Positions 28,420-37,157 of a DNA stretch of 64,000 nucleotides are shown here, one piece after another. How positions within the stretch are numbered: position 1 is the first letter of the stretch; each line of letters begins with the position of its first letter. Source of the DNA: Bacteroidales bacterium (GTDB taxonomy: Bacteria > Bacteroidota > Bacteroidia > Bacteroidales > WCHB1-69). The stretch spans positions 1-64,000 of the forward strand of contig JAEEQA010000005.1 of NCBI GenBank assembly GCA_016285085.1. Direction: 5' to 3'. The notes beneath the pieces were generated by a model. It was given only the letters and a program-made list of their open reading frames with translations, did no database searches and had not been told where the DNA came from. Both the position numbers and the translations under genes were made by a program.

Positions 28420-29223
28420 ATGATAGACTTTATACATTTCGGGATTGCGGATATCGTTGACATACTGTTGTTTGCGATAATCTTATACCAGTTGTACCGC
28501 TTGTTGAAAGGCACGGCGGCATTGCGCATCGTCTGGACCATCTTCATCGTGTTCCTGTTGTGGAAGTTGGCGGGTGCGGCGCACTTGCGGCTTATCACGG
28601 CGATTATGGGGCAGGTCATCAGTGTGGGTGTCATCGCGCTGATTGTCGTGTTCCAGCCGGAAATCCGCAAGTTCCTCCTGATGATCGGCAACACGCACAT
28701 TGTGCGGCTTTTCAGCGGCCGTTTCAGGAAGAATGTGACGACCACCGCCTTTAAGAACGAAATCAACACGGTGGTGCGTGCATGCCGCCGTATGTCGGAC
28801 TCGAAGACAGGCGCCCTCATTGTTTTTGAAAAAGACACCCCGTTGGACGAGATCATCGCCACGGGCGACAAGATTGACGCGGCCATCTCCCGCGAGCTGA
28901 TTGAGAACATCTTTTTCAAAAACAGTCCATTGCACGATGGCGCCCTGATTATCCGCAACCACCGTCTGATGGCGGCGCGGTGCATCCTGCCCGTCTCCGA
29001 CCGTGAGGATATCTCGCCCGACCTCGGTCTGCGCCACCGTTCCGCCATCGGTGTCACCGTCCTCTGCGACGCCATTGCCGTGGTGGTTTCGGAACAAACC
29101 GGCAGTATCTCGTTGTGCCAGGGCGGCAACATCACCCACAACATATCCCCCGTTGTCCTCGAGAAGATGCTGAACGACATCTTCGTCTCGGAGGAGAAGG
29201 GTGAGGATAAAAAACAGAGTTAG
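28420..29223 (+). CDS. cdaA: Diadenylate cyclase, CdaA type
   Basis: 267 aa membrane enzyme making the second messenger c-di-AMP from two ATP. Three N-terminal membrane segments (about 12-30, 36-55, 60-80) precede the DisA_N domain with the catalytic LHDGALI (Asp173-Gly174-Ala175) and RHRSA (Arg205-His206-Arg207) motifs. The C-terminus is short and there is no CdaR-like regulator gene nearby. The pathway controls turgor, potassium transport and wall homeostasis. ATG at 28420 follows DUF4293 by 27 bases. Confidence 0.94.
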   Translation: MIDFIHFGIADIVDILLFAIILYQLYRLLKGTAALRIVWTIFIVFLLWKLAGAAHLRLITAIMGQVISVGVIALIVVFQPEIRKFLLMIGNTHIVRLFSGRFRKNVTTTAFKNEINTVVRACRRMSDSKTGALIVFEKDTPLDEIIATGDKIDAAISRELIENIFFKNSPLHDGALIIRNHRLMAARCILPVSDREDISPDLGLRHRSAIGVTVLCDAIAVVVSEQTGSISLCQGGNITHNISPVVLEKMLNDIFVSEEKGEDKKQS

Positions 29224-29225
29224 TT

Positions 29226-29567
29226 ATGCAAATCATAGAGAAAATAACAAAAGAGGAATTGAGGAAAATTGCCGACCGCACTTTCGGTGATATGGTTAAA
29301 GCCGTGGTTGACATAGCTAAAAAAACCGTAATGATTGATGCCGAACTCCATGCGGATATTGAGCAAACCATGTTGGAAAACGGCTCAAATCAGGAAGATT
29401 TGTGGGGAATAAATATCTATCCTGACGGATTTGATGACAATGGCGTTGTTGAATTTGATTCTTTGATCAATATTCGTCCCTGGCAAAATAACCGGAGCCG
29501 ATATGTGAATGATGAAAATATTCGCAAGCAGATTGTTGAAATAGTGGAAAATAAAATCACAGAATAA
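29226..29567 (+). CDS. DUF5674 family protein
   Basis: 113 aa, cytosolic, no signal. KITKEELRKIADRTFGDMVKAVVDI and LWGINIYPDGFDD ... FDSLINIRPWQNNRSRYVND match what I know of DUF5674, a widely scattered family without known function. It starts 2 bases after the cdaA stop and its own stop overlaps the next start (TAATG), so it is part of a tightly coupled run ending in ruvB. Base composition is more AT-rich than both cdaA and ruvB, which suggests insertion into the operon. Confidence 0.82.
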   Translation: MQIIEKITKEELRKIADRTFGDMVKAVVDIAKKTVMIDAELHADIEQTMLENGSNQEDLWGINIYPDGFDDNGVVEFDSLINIRPWQNNRSRYVNDENIRKQIVEIVENKITE

Positions 29568-29896
29568 TGTTGCATCAAAGTTTGGCAGCCGGGCGTTGGG
29601 CGGACATGAGCTTCCTGAACCAGATGGGAAACATCGGGAGTGAGGTTTCCCGTACACTTAACTGGAAGAAAAAAGGAAATGAGGAACGCTCAAATTCCGC
29701 TTTTGAAAGGACTTTGGAACTAATGGATTTAACCATCCAAAACCACAAAGAATATGCTGTCTTGCGGGAGTTGTGCAGAATGAGGGACTGCTTTTGTGAA
29801 TCCTATTTGAACAACGACATTGACGACCTTGAAAAAATAAACAAGTACTTTTTCTTTTTTGGACTTGCTTATTCAATGCAAAACAGAAATAAATGA
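29567..29896 (+). CDS. Unknown small helical protein coupled to DUF5674 and ruvB
   Basis: 109 aa. The start shares one base with the DUF5674 stop and the stop overlaps the ruvB start (ATGA). Predicted mostly helical; the conserved-looking N-terminus [37 protein letters not shown] and the aromatic FFFFGLAYS near the C-terminus suggest a compact helical bundle. I recall homologues (LAAGRW...GNIGSEV.R...W) next to DUF5674 genes in unrelated bacteria, so the pair may be a mobile two-gene module. No function is known to me. Confidence 0.78.
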   Translation: MLHQSLAAGRWADMSFLNQMGNIGSEVSRTLNWKKKGNEERSNSAFERTLELMDLTIQNHKEYAVLRELCRMRDCFCESYLNNDIDDLEKINKYFFFFGLAYSMQNRNK

Positions 29897-30921
29897 ACGA
29901 CAACCTCAATCCATCGAAACAGCGGCTTTCCGCAGCGGAAAAGGAGTTCGAGCGCGCCATCCGGCCGGCGGACTTCCACAACTTCTACGGGCAGGAGCAG
30001 GTGATTGAGAACATCATCGTGTTCGTGCAGGCGGCGAAGGCGCGGAAAGAGGCCCTCGACCATGTGCTGCTGCACGGGCCTCCAGGCCTCGGCAAGACCA
30101 CCCTCTCGCACATCATCGCCAACGAGATGGGCGTGAACGTGCGTGTCACCTCCGGCCCCGTCATCGACAAGCCGGGCGAGCTGGCGGGCCTGCTCACCAA
30201 CCTCGAGCCCAACGACGTCCTCTTCATCGACGAGATCCACCGCCTTTCGCCGGTGGTGGAAGAGTACCTCTACTCCGCCATGGAGGACTACAAAATCGAC
30301 ATCATGATTGAGACGGGTCCGAACGCCCGCAGCGTGCAGATTGCCCTCAACCCGTTCACGCTCGTGGGGGCCACCACCCGCAGCGGTCTGCTCACGGCTC
30401 CACTCCGCTCCCGCTTCGGCATCAACCTGCGCCTCCAGTACTACAATGCCGAAACGCTGGCCAAAATCCTGAAGCGGTCGGCGAGCATCATCAAGATTGA
30501 AATCACCGACGATGCGGCCTACGAGATTGCCCGACGCAGCCGCGGAACCCCGCGTATCGCCAACCTGCTGCTGCGCCGCGTCCGCGACTTCGCCCAAATC
30601 AAGGGCAACGGCACCATCGACTACGCCATCACCCAAATCGCCCTCGCCGCCCTCAATGTGGACAAGGACGGCCTCGACGAGATGGACAACCGCATCCTCG
30701 GCACCATCATCGACAAGTTCAAGGGCGGGCCCGTCGGCCTTACCACCATCGCCACGGCGGTGGGCGAGGATGCCGGCACCGTGGAGGAGGTGTATGAGCC
30801 GTTCCTCATCCAGGAGGGCTACCTGATGCGCACCCTGCGCGGCCGCGAAGTCACCGAACTGGCTTACAAGCACCTTGGGAAAAGCCGCTTCGTCATCAAC
30901 GGACAGACGGAACTTTTCTGA
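29893..30921 (+). CDS. ruvB: Holliday junction branch migration helicase RuvB
   Basis: 342 aa, normal length. It drives Holliday junction branch migration with RuvA in recombination and repair. AAA+ motifs: Walker [13 protein letters not shown] (about 61-72), Walker [13 protein letters not shown], sensor 1 [20 protein letters not shown], then the winged-helix C-terminal domain ([33 protein letters not shown]). The ATG overlaps the stop of the preceding small gene by 4 bases, so its translation is coupled to it. Confidence 0.97.
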   Translation: MNDNLNPSKQRLSAAEKEFERAIRPADFHNFYGQEQVIENIIVFVQAAKARKEALDHVLLHGPPGLGKTTLSHIIANEMGVNVRVTSGPVIDKPGELAGLLTNLEPNDVLFIDEIHRLSPVVEEYLYSAMEDYKIDIMIETGPNARSVQIALNPFTLVGATTRSGLLTAPLRSRFGINLRLQYYNAETLAKILKRSASIIKIEITDDAAYEIARRSRGTPRIANLLLRRVRDFAQIKGNGTIDYAITQIALAALNVDKDGLDEMDNRILGTIIDKFKGGPVGLTTIATAVGEDAGTVEEVYEPFLIQEGYLMRTLRGREVTELAYKHLGKSRFVINGQTELF

Positions 30922-30951
30922 TCGGTTCTTTTTATAGAAAATCATAACATT

Positions 30952-31695
30952 ATGATACGAAATGTTTTAGAAATCATCGGCGAATACTTCCTCTTTCTGA
31001 AGAAAGTGTTTACCAAACCGTCAAAAGCTTCCGAGTTCTTCCGGAAACTGGTGGACGAGATGAACGCGATGGGCGTCGGTTCCCTGCTAATTGTCTGCAT
31101 TGTGGCGGTCTGCATGGGCAGTGTCATCACCACGCAGACGGCGTTGCAGATTGAAAGTCCGTGGATTCCGAAATGGACGCTCGGCTTCACGGTGCGCACC
31201 TCGGTGGTAATGGAACTGTGCCCGACCATCATCACGCTGCTTTTGGTCGGTAATCTCGGTTCGCGCATCACCTCTGAAATTGGCAGTATGCGAGTTACGG
31301 AACAAATTGATGCTTTGGAAGTTATGGGCATCAACTCCGCTTCCTACCTCATCCTTCCCAAGATTGTTTCGGCGGTCATCGTCATCCCTATTCTCATCAT
31401 CATCGCCATCTTCTTCGCGCTCATCGGCGGCTACATCACCGTCATCATCACGCACGTGTCATCACCCTACGAGTTCATTGACGGCCTTACCTCCTTCTTC
31501 CGGATGTACGACTTGGTATATGTGCTCACGAAAACAACCATCTTCGCTTTTATACTTTCTTCTGTATCATCATTTTACGGATACAGAATTGAAGGTGGCG
31601 CACTCGAACTTGGTAAAGCCAACGTGAACGGCATCGTCGTTTCGTCGTTCATCATTCTTGTATTGAATTTGGTCATCACTTCCATAATGCTGTAA
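30952..31695 (+). CDS. mlaE: ABC transporter permease MlaE (phospholipid transport)
   Basis: 247 aa, five membrane helices, DUF140/MlaE family. Motifs: SLLIVCIVAVCMGSVITTQTALQIE, the central GSRITSEIGSMRVTEQIDALEVMGIN (coupling helix, diagnostic), and YRIEGGALELGKANVNGIVVSS. Works with MlaF in intermembrane lipid transport that keeps outer-membrane asymmetry. It begins 30 bases after ruvB and is followed 3 bases later by mlaF. The MCE-domain partner MlaD is not in the window. Confidence 0.93.
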   Translation: MIRNVLEIIGEYFLFLKKVFTKPSKASEFFRKLVDEMNAMGVGSLLIVCIVAVCMGSVITTQTALQIESPWIPKWTLGFTVRTSVVMELCPTIITLLLVGNLGSRITSEIGSMRVTEQIDALEVMGINSASYLILPKIVSAVIVIPILIIIAIFFALIGGYITVIITHVSSPYEFIDGLTSFFRMYDLVYVLTKTTIFAFILSSVSSFYGYRIEGGALELGKANVNGIVVSSFIILVLNLVITSIML

Positions 31696-31698
31696 GCC

Positions 31699-32451
31699 AT
31701 GATAGAACTGATCAATGTATCGAAATACTTCGGGGAGCGTCAGGTGCTGAAGAGCATCAACACCTGCTTCGAGGACGGCAAGGTGAACCTCATCATCGGA
31801 CGGTCCGGCTCCGGCAAGACCGTGATGATGAAGAATCTCATCGGCCTTTTGGCTCCGGAGGAGGGCGAAATCCTATATAACGGACGGAATTTTCACCAGT
31901 TCACCGACAAGGAGAAGGAGTCCATCCGTTCCGAAATGGGGATGGTGTTCCAAGGGTCGGCGCTGTTCGACTCCATGACCATCGAGGAGAACGTGATGTT
32001 CCCGCTCACGATGCTCACCTCCCAAAGCTGGAGCGAGAAAATAGACCGGGTGAACTTCTGCCTCAAACGGGTGGATTTGGAAGGCTCCAACCAGCTGTAC
32101 CCCGCCGAGCTGAGTGGTGGTATGAAGAAGCGCGCCGCCATCGCCCGCGCCATCGCCTGCAACCCCAAGTACCTCTTCTGCGACGAGCCCAACTCCGGCC
32201 TCGACCCCAAAACCTCCCTCCTCATCGACGAGCTGATTTTTGAAATCACCCACGAGTTCAACATCACCACCGTGGTCAACACCCACGACATCAACTCCGT
32301 CATCACCATCGGAGAGACGATTTCCTTCATCTACCAGGGCAACCTCGAATGGCGCGGCAGCAAGGACAACGTGCTCACCTCCGACAACGAACGACTCAAC
32401 GACTTCATCTTTGCCCAACCCCTTACCCAACGAATCAGAGATTTAAGCTAA
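31699..32451 (+). CDS. mlaF: ABC transporter ATP-binding protein MlaF
   Basis: 250 aa ATPase partner of MlaE. Walker A GRSGSGKTVMMKNLIG (about 33-48), Q-loop MVFQGSALFDSMTIEENVMFPL, signature ELSGGMKKRAAIARAIA, Walker B YLFCDEPNSGLDP, switch NTHDINS. The C-terminal extension (LAWRGSKDNVLTS type) is as in MlaF. The cvpA start shares its stop (TAATG). Confidence 0.94.
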   Translation: MIELINVSKYFGERQVLKSINTCFEDGKVNLIIGRSGSGKTVMMKNLIGLLAPEEGEILYNGRNFHQFTDKEKESIRSEMGMVFQGSALFDSMTIEENVMFPLTMLTSQSWSEKIDRVNFCLKRVDLEGSNQLYPAELSGGMKKRAAIARAIACNPKYLFCDEPNSGLDPKTSLLIDELIFEITHEFNITTVVNTHDINSVITIGETISFIYQGNLEWRGSKDNVLTSDNERLNDFIFAQPLTQRIRDLS

Positions 32452-32999
32452 TGATATTGAACGGTTTGGATTACTTACTTTTGGTTCCTCTTTTATGGGC
32501 TGTTTTCAAAGGTTTTAAAAACGGTCTCATCAAGGAGGTGTTTTCATTGCTTGCTCTCATCCTCGGTATCTTTATCACCTATAAGTTCTCCTATTTTGTG
32601 GAAGAAAAACTGGACGGGATGTTCGCCGCCCACTACATCGCCTTTGTCATCACCTTTTTTGCCGTCCTCATCGGAGTACACTTTGTCGGCGTGCTGGTGG
32701 AAAAAGCGGTGAAACTGGCGGTCCCCAACTTCCTCAACCGTCTATTAGGTATCTGCTTTGGAATAGCTAAATGGCTGTTTATCTGTAGCATCCTCCTCAT
32801 CATGCTGAAAACCATCGACACCAAACAGAAAATATTGACTCCGAAACTTACGGAAAACTCCCTCTTTTATCCTTATGTGGAGAAATCCACCCATTTCATC
32901 GCCCATTGGGCTGGAAAAAACGACAACGACAATGAAAAAAACGACTCTTCTGATCCTGACGATACTGATGTGTCTGACGGCGGCTGCCCAGCGCATTGA
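32451..32999 (+). CDS. CvpA family membrane protein
   Basis: 182 aa from ATG 32451, which overlaps the mlaF stop by one base; the ORF start at 32349 lies inside mlaF and is rejected. Four membrane helices and the family pattern GLDYLLLVPLLWAVFKGFKNGLIKEVFSLLALILG at the N-terminus. CvpA proteins are linked to colicin V export and envelope stress; mechanism unknown. The soluble C-terminal tail (KNDNDNEKNDSSDPDDTD) is read from the same DNA as the signal peptide of the next gene, in a different frame. Confidence 0.88.
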   Translation: MILNGLDYLLLVPLLWAVFKGFKNGLIKEVFSLLALILGIFITYKFSYFVEEKLDGMFAAHYIAFVITFFAVLIGVHFVGVLVEKAVKLAVPNFLNRLLGICFGIAKWLFICSILLIMLKTIDTKQKILTPKLTENSLFYPYVEKSTHFIAHWAGKNDNDNEKNDSSDPDDTDVSDGGCPAH

Positions 33000-33549
33000 A
33001 GTCCGCTTCGACAAGGACTTCTCCACCGACTCCCTTCTCAACAAGACGTTAGGGGGCGGTGCTTCTTTCATCATCGACGGATGGCACCCAAACCTCGACT
33101 TCCAGATCAATGTCGATTACGCAGGGCACCGCGGGGAGATTGATTACTGGGGTATCGCACAGAGAATCAACAAGGTAAAAGCAGGTGTTTCGGCACTGTA
33201 CACCCACCCTTTAGGCAAGTACTTCCACATTCGTGTGGGTGGTGACGTGTCCTACAACCTTATCAAAAAGGTAGTTTCCGACCATAACGACACGCTGAAC
33301 ATCTCCAGAAGCGGCATCATCAGCACCACCTACCGGGCACACATGCTCGGCATCGGCGCCATCGTGCAGGTGCAGGCGCAGTTGGGAAAACTTTTCCGTG
33401 TCGGAGTCGGAATTACGCCCACCTATCTCATTCCGCTTACGCAAACGGTGAGTGTCCCCGACAAGCAGCCCTGCTTCAACAAAAAAGGCATTTTCGACTT
33501 TCAATTGCATATAGGATTGGAAATTAAACTAAACAATAACGATAACTAA
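32932..33549 (+). CDS. Probable outer-membrane beta-barrel protein
   Basis: 205 aa from ATG 32932 with a signal peptide (MKKTTLLILTILMCLTAAAQ), followed by alternating beta-strand sequence (VKAGVSALYTHPLGKYFHIRVGGDVSYNL, GIGAIVQVQAQLGKLFRVGVGITPTYLIP, final strand FDFQLHIGLEIKLN). It overlaps the 3' end of cvpA by 68 bases in another frame. Not assigned to a family; a small porin-like or structural barrel is plausible. glmM starts 2 bases after its stop, so the run mlaE-mlaF-cvpA-barrel-glmM is one operon. Confidence 0.75.
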   Translation: MKKTTLLILTILMCLTAAAQRIEVRFDKDFSTDSLLNKTLGGGASFIIDGWHPNLDFQINVDYAGHRGEIDYWGIAQRINKVKAGVSALYTHPLGKYFHIRVGGDVSYNLIKKVVSDHNDTLNISRSGIISTTYRAHMLGIGAIVQVQAQLGKLFRVGVGITPTYLIPLTQTVSVPDKQPCFNKKGIFDFQLHIGLEIKLNNNDN

Positions 33550-33551
33550 CT

Positions 33552-34940
33552 ATGGCATTAATCAAATCCATCTCCGGCATTCGCGGAACCATCGGCGGGA
33601 AAGCGGGCGACAACCTCACCCCGCTTGATGTGGTGCAGTTCGTTTCCGCATTCATTACTTTATTGAAAAACGGCGAGGAAAAACCGCTCACCATCATTAT
33701 CGGGCGCGATGCCCGTGTTTCGGGTGAAATCATCAATAAACTGGCTTGCAGCACGCTGCAGTCGCTTGGAGTGAACGTGGTTGACCTCGGTCTTTCCACC
33801 ACCCCCACCGTGGAAATGGCCGTCATCCAGCACAAGGCCGACGGCGGCATCATCCTCACCGCCTCGCACAACCCGATGCAGTGGAATGCCCTGAAACTGC
33901 TCAACGCGAAGGGCGAGTTCATCTCCGCCGCCGACGGTGCCAAGGTTTTGGACATCATTGAAAAACAGGATTACCAGTTTGCCGAAATCAACCAGCTCGG
34001 TTCGTACAGCACCTACGACCGCGCCATCGAAGACCATATCGACGCCATCCTGAAGCTCGATTTGGTGAACGTGGACGCCATCAAGAAGGCGCACTTTGCC
34101 GTCGCCCTCGACTGTGTCAACTCCACCGGCGGCCTCGCGCTTCCGAAGCTGCTGGAGGCACTGGGGGTCACGAATGTCACCGTCCTGAACGGCGAACCGA
34201 CGGGCATTTTCGCCCACAACCCCGAACCGCTGCCGCAGCACCTGCACGACCTGTCGAACCTCATCGCACGGGGCCGCTTCGATGTGGGCTTCGTCGTGGA
34301 TCCCGACGTGGACCGGCTCGCCATCGTCCGTGAGGACGGCGAGATGTTTGTGGAGGAATATACCCTCGTGGCCGTCGCCGACTACATCCTGCAGCACACC
34401 AAAGGGAACACGGTCTCCAACCTTTCGTCCACCCGCGCCCTTCGCGACGTGAGTGCGCGTTACGGGGTAGAGTACAACGCTTCGGCGGTGGGCGAGGTGA
34501 ACGTGGTGGAGAAGATGAAGGCCACGAATGCCGTCATCGGCGGCGAAGGCAACGGCGGTGTCATCTATCCCGCCCTGCACTACGGCCGCGACGCGCTGGT
34601 CGGCATTGCGCTGTTCCTCAGCTATATGGCCACCTCTGGCAAAAGCTGCACCGAAATCCGCCGTCAGTACCCCGCCTACGTCATATCCAAGAACAAGATC
34701 GAGCTTCGTCCGGGCATGGACGTGAAGGCGATTTTGGCGCACATCGCCGACAAATATTCCGACAAGCAGGTGAACACCATCGACGGTGTGAAGATCGACT
34801 TCGACAACGGCTGGGTACACCTGCGCCCGTCGAACACGGAGCCCATCATCCGCATCTACGCCGAGGGCGAGAACGAGAACCTCGCCGACAACATGGCGAC
34901 TAAGATTATCGGGGACATACGGGAGTTTTTGAGAGGGTAA
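33552..34940 (+). CDS. glmM: Phosphoglucosamine mutase (phosphohexomutase family)
   Basis: 462 aa alpha-D-phosphohexomutase. Phosphoserine loop ILTASHNPMQWN (Ser105), metal loop DPDVDRLA (Asp250, Asp252, Asp254), sugar-binding loop GEGNGGVIYP, phosphate-binding loop RPSNTEPIIRIYAEG. In Bacteroidota this subgroup is annotated GlmM, converting glucosamine-6-P to glucosamine-1-P for peptidoglycan and LPS. A phosphomannomutase role cannot be excluded from sequence. Starts 2 bases after the barrel gene. Confidence 0.88.
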   Translation: MALIKSISGIRGTIGGKAGDNLTPLDVVQFVSAFITLLKNGEEKPLTIIIGRDARVSGEIINKLACSTLQSLGVNVVDLGLSTTPTVEMAVIQHKADGGIILTASHNPMQWNALKLLNAKGEFISAADGAKVLDIIEKQDYQFAEINQLGSYSTYDRAIEDHIDAILKLDLVNVDAIKKAHFAVALDCVNSTGGLALPKLLEALGVTNVTVLNGEPTGIFAHNPEPLPQHLHDLSNLIARGRFDVGFVVDPDVDRLAIVREDGEMFVEEYTLVAVADYILQHTKGNTVSNLSSTRALRDVSARYGVEYNASAVGEVNVVEKMKATNAVIGGEGNGGVIYPALHYGRDALVGIALFLSYMATSGKSCTEIRRQYPAYVISKNKIELRPGMDVKAILAHIADKYSDKQVNTIDGVKIDFDNGWVHLRPSNTEPIIRIYAEGENENLADNMATKIIGDIREFLRG

Positions 34941-35003
34941 TGTAGAATCTTTTCTTGTGAATAATAGACTTATTTTCACAAGGACTTTTTCATTATTCTA
35001 TAC

Positions 35004-35044
35004 TACTACCCCGCCCTTCGGGCACCCCTTCTACATAGAAGGGG
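35004..35044 (-). repeat. Dispersed double-hairpin repeat (family C, copy 3, inverted)
   Basis: Read on the minus strand: CCCCTTCTATGTAGAAGGGG, TGCCCGAAGGGC, GGGGTAGTAG. The middle hairpin differs in sequence but keeps complementarity. Confidence 0.8.
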
Positions 35045-35079
35045 AATTACCGCGCCACATTTCTGTTTTACCGGTCCCT

Positions 35080-35144
35080 GTCCCGGAGGGACGATATCTT
35101 ATTAACCCCAGATAAGTCCGCGAGAAGCGGACGCAATCTGGGGT
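35080..35144. repeat. Palindrome plus nested hairpin element
   Basis: GTCCCGGAGGGAC, linker ATATCTTATTA, then ACCCCAGAT-aag-TCCGC-gagaa-GCGGA-cgca-ATCTGGGGT. I recall similar 'GTCCC...GGGAC + ATATCTTATTA + stem' sequences as dispersed repeats in Bacteroidales, but see only this copy here. Confidence 0.6.
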
Positions 35145-35328
35145 GGGCGATGGCCTGTGCGCCTGTCCGCGGCACGTGCGATAGATACGGAAGAACACCG
35201 CAGGCGATGCCGCGGAAAAGAGAAAGGAACTACATCATTACTCTATCAAAAATAACTTTGATAAAAGCACTTCCATCAAAGCAACTATATTTCATTGAAT
35301 CATAAAATCTTATCCGCTATTTCACCAA

Positions 35329-35973
35329 CTACTTTTGTCTATTACACCGGAATTTTCTCCCGCGAATTATTCGGAAATACCACCAGCCCACGAAAAAAGC
35401 CCCGACCACACTGAGGAACACCGACAGCCATCCCAAGGGAGTTGTCACTTTTCGGTCGCGTTCCTTGCAAAAATCCTGTACTGACATCAACTTGCTCTTG
35501 TCCATACCGGCGCCCCCCCATTTACACTCGCCCGTATGCAGGTCGAGGGAGAAACCCTCCACCCATGGTTTTGCCAGATCATCGAAAGCATATCCATGTA
35601 GGATGTGTCCCTCCATATACAGACGGTCCACCTCTTGTACCACAACACCATTACGGCCATTCAACACATCGCACTTCCCCATCGAGGCATAAGTTATCAC
35701 CGTATAGCGATGCTTCAGCGGTGCTTCATAGTCACCCAAAGGGTCAATTCCAATCATGATCATAAACAGGCTGTTCAATACCACAAAAAGGGTGACAAAA
35801 GAGCCAATGGCAACTGCTGGAACCATCACGGCGGCATAACGTTTCCAGCGGGTTTCCGGCTTGCCATAAGACGACAGAAGCCGGGCAAGGCCGAACAGGA
35901 GGCCGGCGACACCGGAAAGAACTACAATTACCAGCAGGAAGAGCCCCAACCACGCTATCATAGAAAGTCCCAT
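35329..35973 (-). CDS. Hypothetical membrane protein
   Basis: 214 aa from ATG 35973, placed 22 bases after the promoter at 35996-36003 (the longer ORF would run through the promoter). Two N-terminal hydrophobic segments (about 3-30, 48-75), a middle soluble part (YTVITYASMGKCDVLNGRNGVVVQEVDRLYMEGHILHGYAFD) and a C-terminal membrane segment (LGWLSVFLSVVGAFFVGWWYF) ending in a basic tail. No family recognised. Convergent with glmM. Confidence 0.7.
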   Translation of the reverse strand: MGLSMIAWLGLFLLVIVVLSGVAGLLFGLARLLSSYGKPETRWKRYAAVMVPAVAIGSFVTLFVVLNSLFMIMIGIDPLGDYEAPLKHRYTVITYASMGKCDVLNGRNGVVVQEVDRLYMEGHILHGYAFDDLAKPWVEGFSLDLHTGECKWGGAGMDKSKLMSVQDFCKERDRKVTTPLGWLSVFLSVVGAFFVGWWYFRIIRGRKFRCNRQK

Positions 35974-35995
35974 GTTGTTTCGAATTTTATGTGGG

Positions 35996-36003
35996 CAAAG
36001 GTA
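35996..36003 (-). promoter_or_regulatory. Promoter -7 element for the membrane protein gene
   Basis: TACCTTTG followed by CCCACAT on the minus strand; sets the start at 35973. Confidence 0.65.
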
Positions 36004-36065
36004 CAGCTTTAATCTCATTTATTACATAATGTTTCCCGTAGAATGGAATGATTTCATTATTTTTC

Positions 36066-36073
36066 TATTTTTG
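36066..36073 (+). promoter_or_regulatory. Promoter -7 element for the YARHG gene
   Basis: TATTTTTG followed by CGCCTG, 25 bases before the ATG at 36099. Confidence 0.6.
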
Positions 36074-36098
36074 CGCCTGAAAAATAACTACTGTGACG

Positions 36099-37121
36099 AT
36101 GCAAACCAAACTTTTCATAAAAATCATCTTGGGGATGATGTTGCCGCTTGCCATCAATTCTGTTACTGCCCAATCCGGTATGGTCGGTACCTACTGGCAT
36201 GACGGAAAATATTTTTATCCCGTTGAAACAGAGGATGACACGGCAATATGGGTCAACATGTTAAGCCTGCACGAAGGTGGAGGAGCAGATCCGTGGGCGA
36301 AGACCCAAAATCCGAATGTATTTAAATGCTGTTACGAAGGCGGCGATGAAAAAGAATCATGTGACAGCGTTTCAAAGATAAACATTAATGGACTGGATTT
36401 GATGCTTTTGTACGGGCCTGACAAGAAACTCAACAATATTCTGAAGCGTTATGATGGACAATCAAAGAATAAGTATTATGCCTTTTCGCATGGCTTTGAC
36501 ACTATCCAGGAAAAAGACAACCGTACACGTATCAAAGGGCGATATGCCATCCCCAAAACGGATATGGTTTGGATAATCACCGATGACAGTATATTGGTTT
36601 CGGGTACTTCAATCTCCTCTCTGATCAATAAAAACACAAACTATTCCATCTTTTGGGAAATGGATTACACCACGCCAGTTTTACAACTTGGCAACAAACG
36701 ATATATTTACTACGAATTTACAATCAATGGATTAGATATCTTTGAAGGTGTGCTTAACATAGAAGCCGATGGATTTGAGTGGGTGGTTAAGGGTCGTTTT
36801 CGTTATCATTTGTACAAGCAAGACGTGGATAATATTGTGCCGGGTCACTGGCCGGAGGCTTCCACTATGATTCTCACACGAGGATATTTGGATCCCTACC
36901 CCTCAGCAGTTCTTCGATATATGCGAAATGAGATTTACGCACGAAAAGGATATAAATATGAAAATGAGAGTCTTGCATCGTTCTTCTGCCAAAATGGGAA
37001 TTGGTATCATCCTTCCGATAGTCAGGAAAAAGTCCCGCTATCCCTTGTTGAGGAGTTGAACATCCAATTGATCCAATCCATTGAAAGGGAGAGGAAAAAC
37101 AAAAAGACTTCGCAAAATTGA
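36099..37121 (+). CDS. Secreted YARHG-domain protein
   Basis: 340 aa from ATG 36099 (a GTG at 36093 in the same frame is the alternative). Signal peptide MQTKLFIKIILGMMLPLAINSVTAQ, a long middle region without recognisable domains, and a C-terminal YARHG domain (AVLRYMRNEIYARKGYKYENESLASFFCQNGNWYHP), a short extracellular domain of unknown function found in many Bacteroidota and Firmicutes. The gene and the following higBA are clearly more AT-rich than the neighbouring genes. Confidence 0.8.
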   Translation: MQTKLFIKIILGMMLPLAINSVTAQSGMVGTYWHDGKYFYPVETEDDTAIWVNMLSLHEGGGADPWAKTQNPNVFKCCYEGGDEKESCDSVSKININGLDLMLLYGPDKKLNNILKRYDGQSKNKYYAFSHGFDTIQEKDNRTRIKGRYAIPKTDMVWIITDDSILVSGTSISSLINKNTNYSIFWEMDYTTPVLQLGNKRYIYYEFTINGLDIFEGVLNIEADGFEWVVKGRFRYHLYKQDVDNIVPGHWPEASTMILTRGYLDPYPSAVLRYMRNEIYARKGYKYENESLASFFCQNGNWYHPSDSQEKVPLSLVEELNIQLIQSIERERKNKKTSQN

Positions 37122-37141
37122 GAATATTTTGAAAAAAGTTG

Positions 37142-37149
37142 TATTTTTG
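37142..37149 (+). promoter_or_regulatory. Promoter -7 element close to the higB start
   Basis: TATTTTTG followed by CCGCCGTT and the ATG at 37158; only 8 bases between the box and the start codon. Confidence 0.6.
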
Positions 37150-37157
37150 CCGCCGTT

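Larger units (their letters stand above)
34941..35328. other. 388-bp intergenic region with repeats and structured DNA
   Basis: No gene is seen here. It holds an inverted family C repeat (35004-35044), a GTCCCGGAGGGAC palindrome (35080-35092) and a two-step hairpin (ACCCCAGAT, inner TCCGC/GCGGA, ATCTGGGGT; 35105-35144), then GC-rich sequence to about 35220 with further CCGCGG/CCGCAGG complementarity, then AT-rich DNA. It lies between the convergent ends of glmM and the membrane protein gene. Confidence 0.7.

Noticed and set aside
29226-29896. Classical toxin-antitoxin pair
   Set aside because: Neither protein shows a known toxin or HTH antitoxin motif; only the arrangement suggests it.
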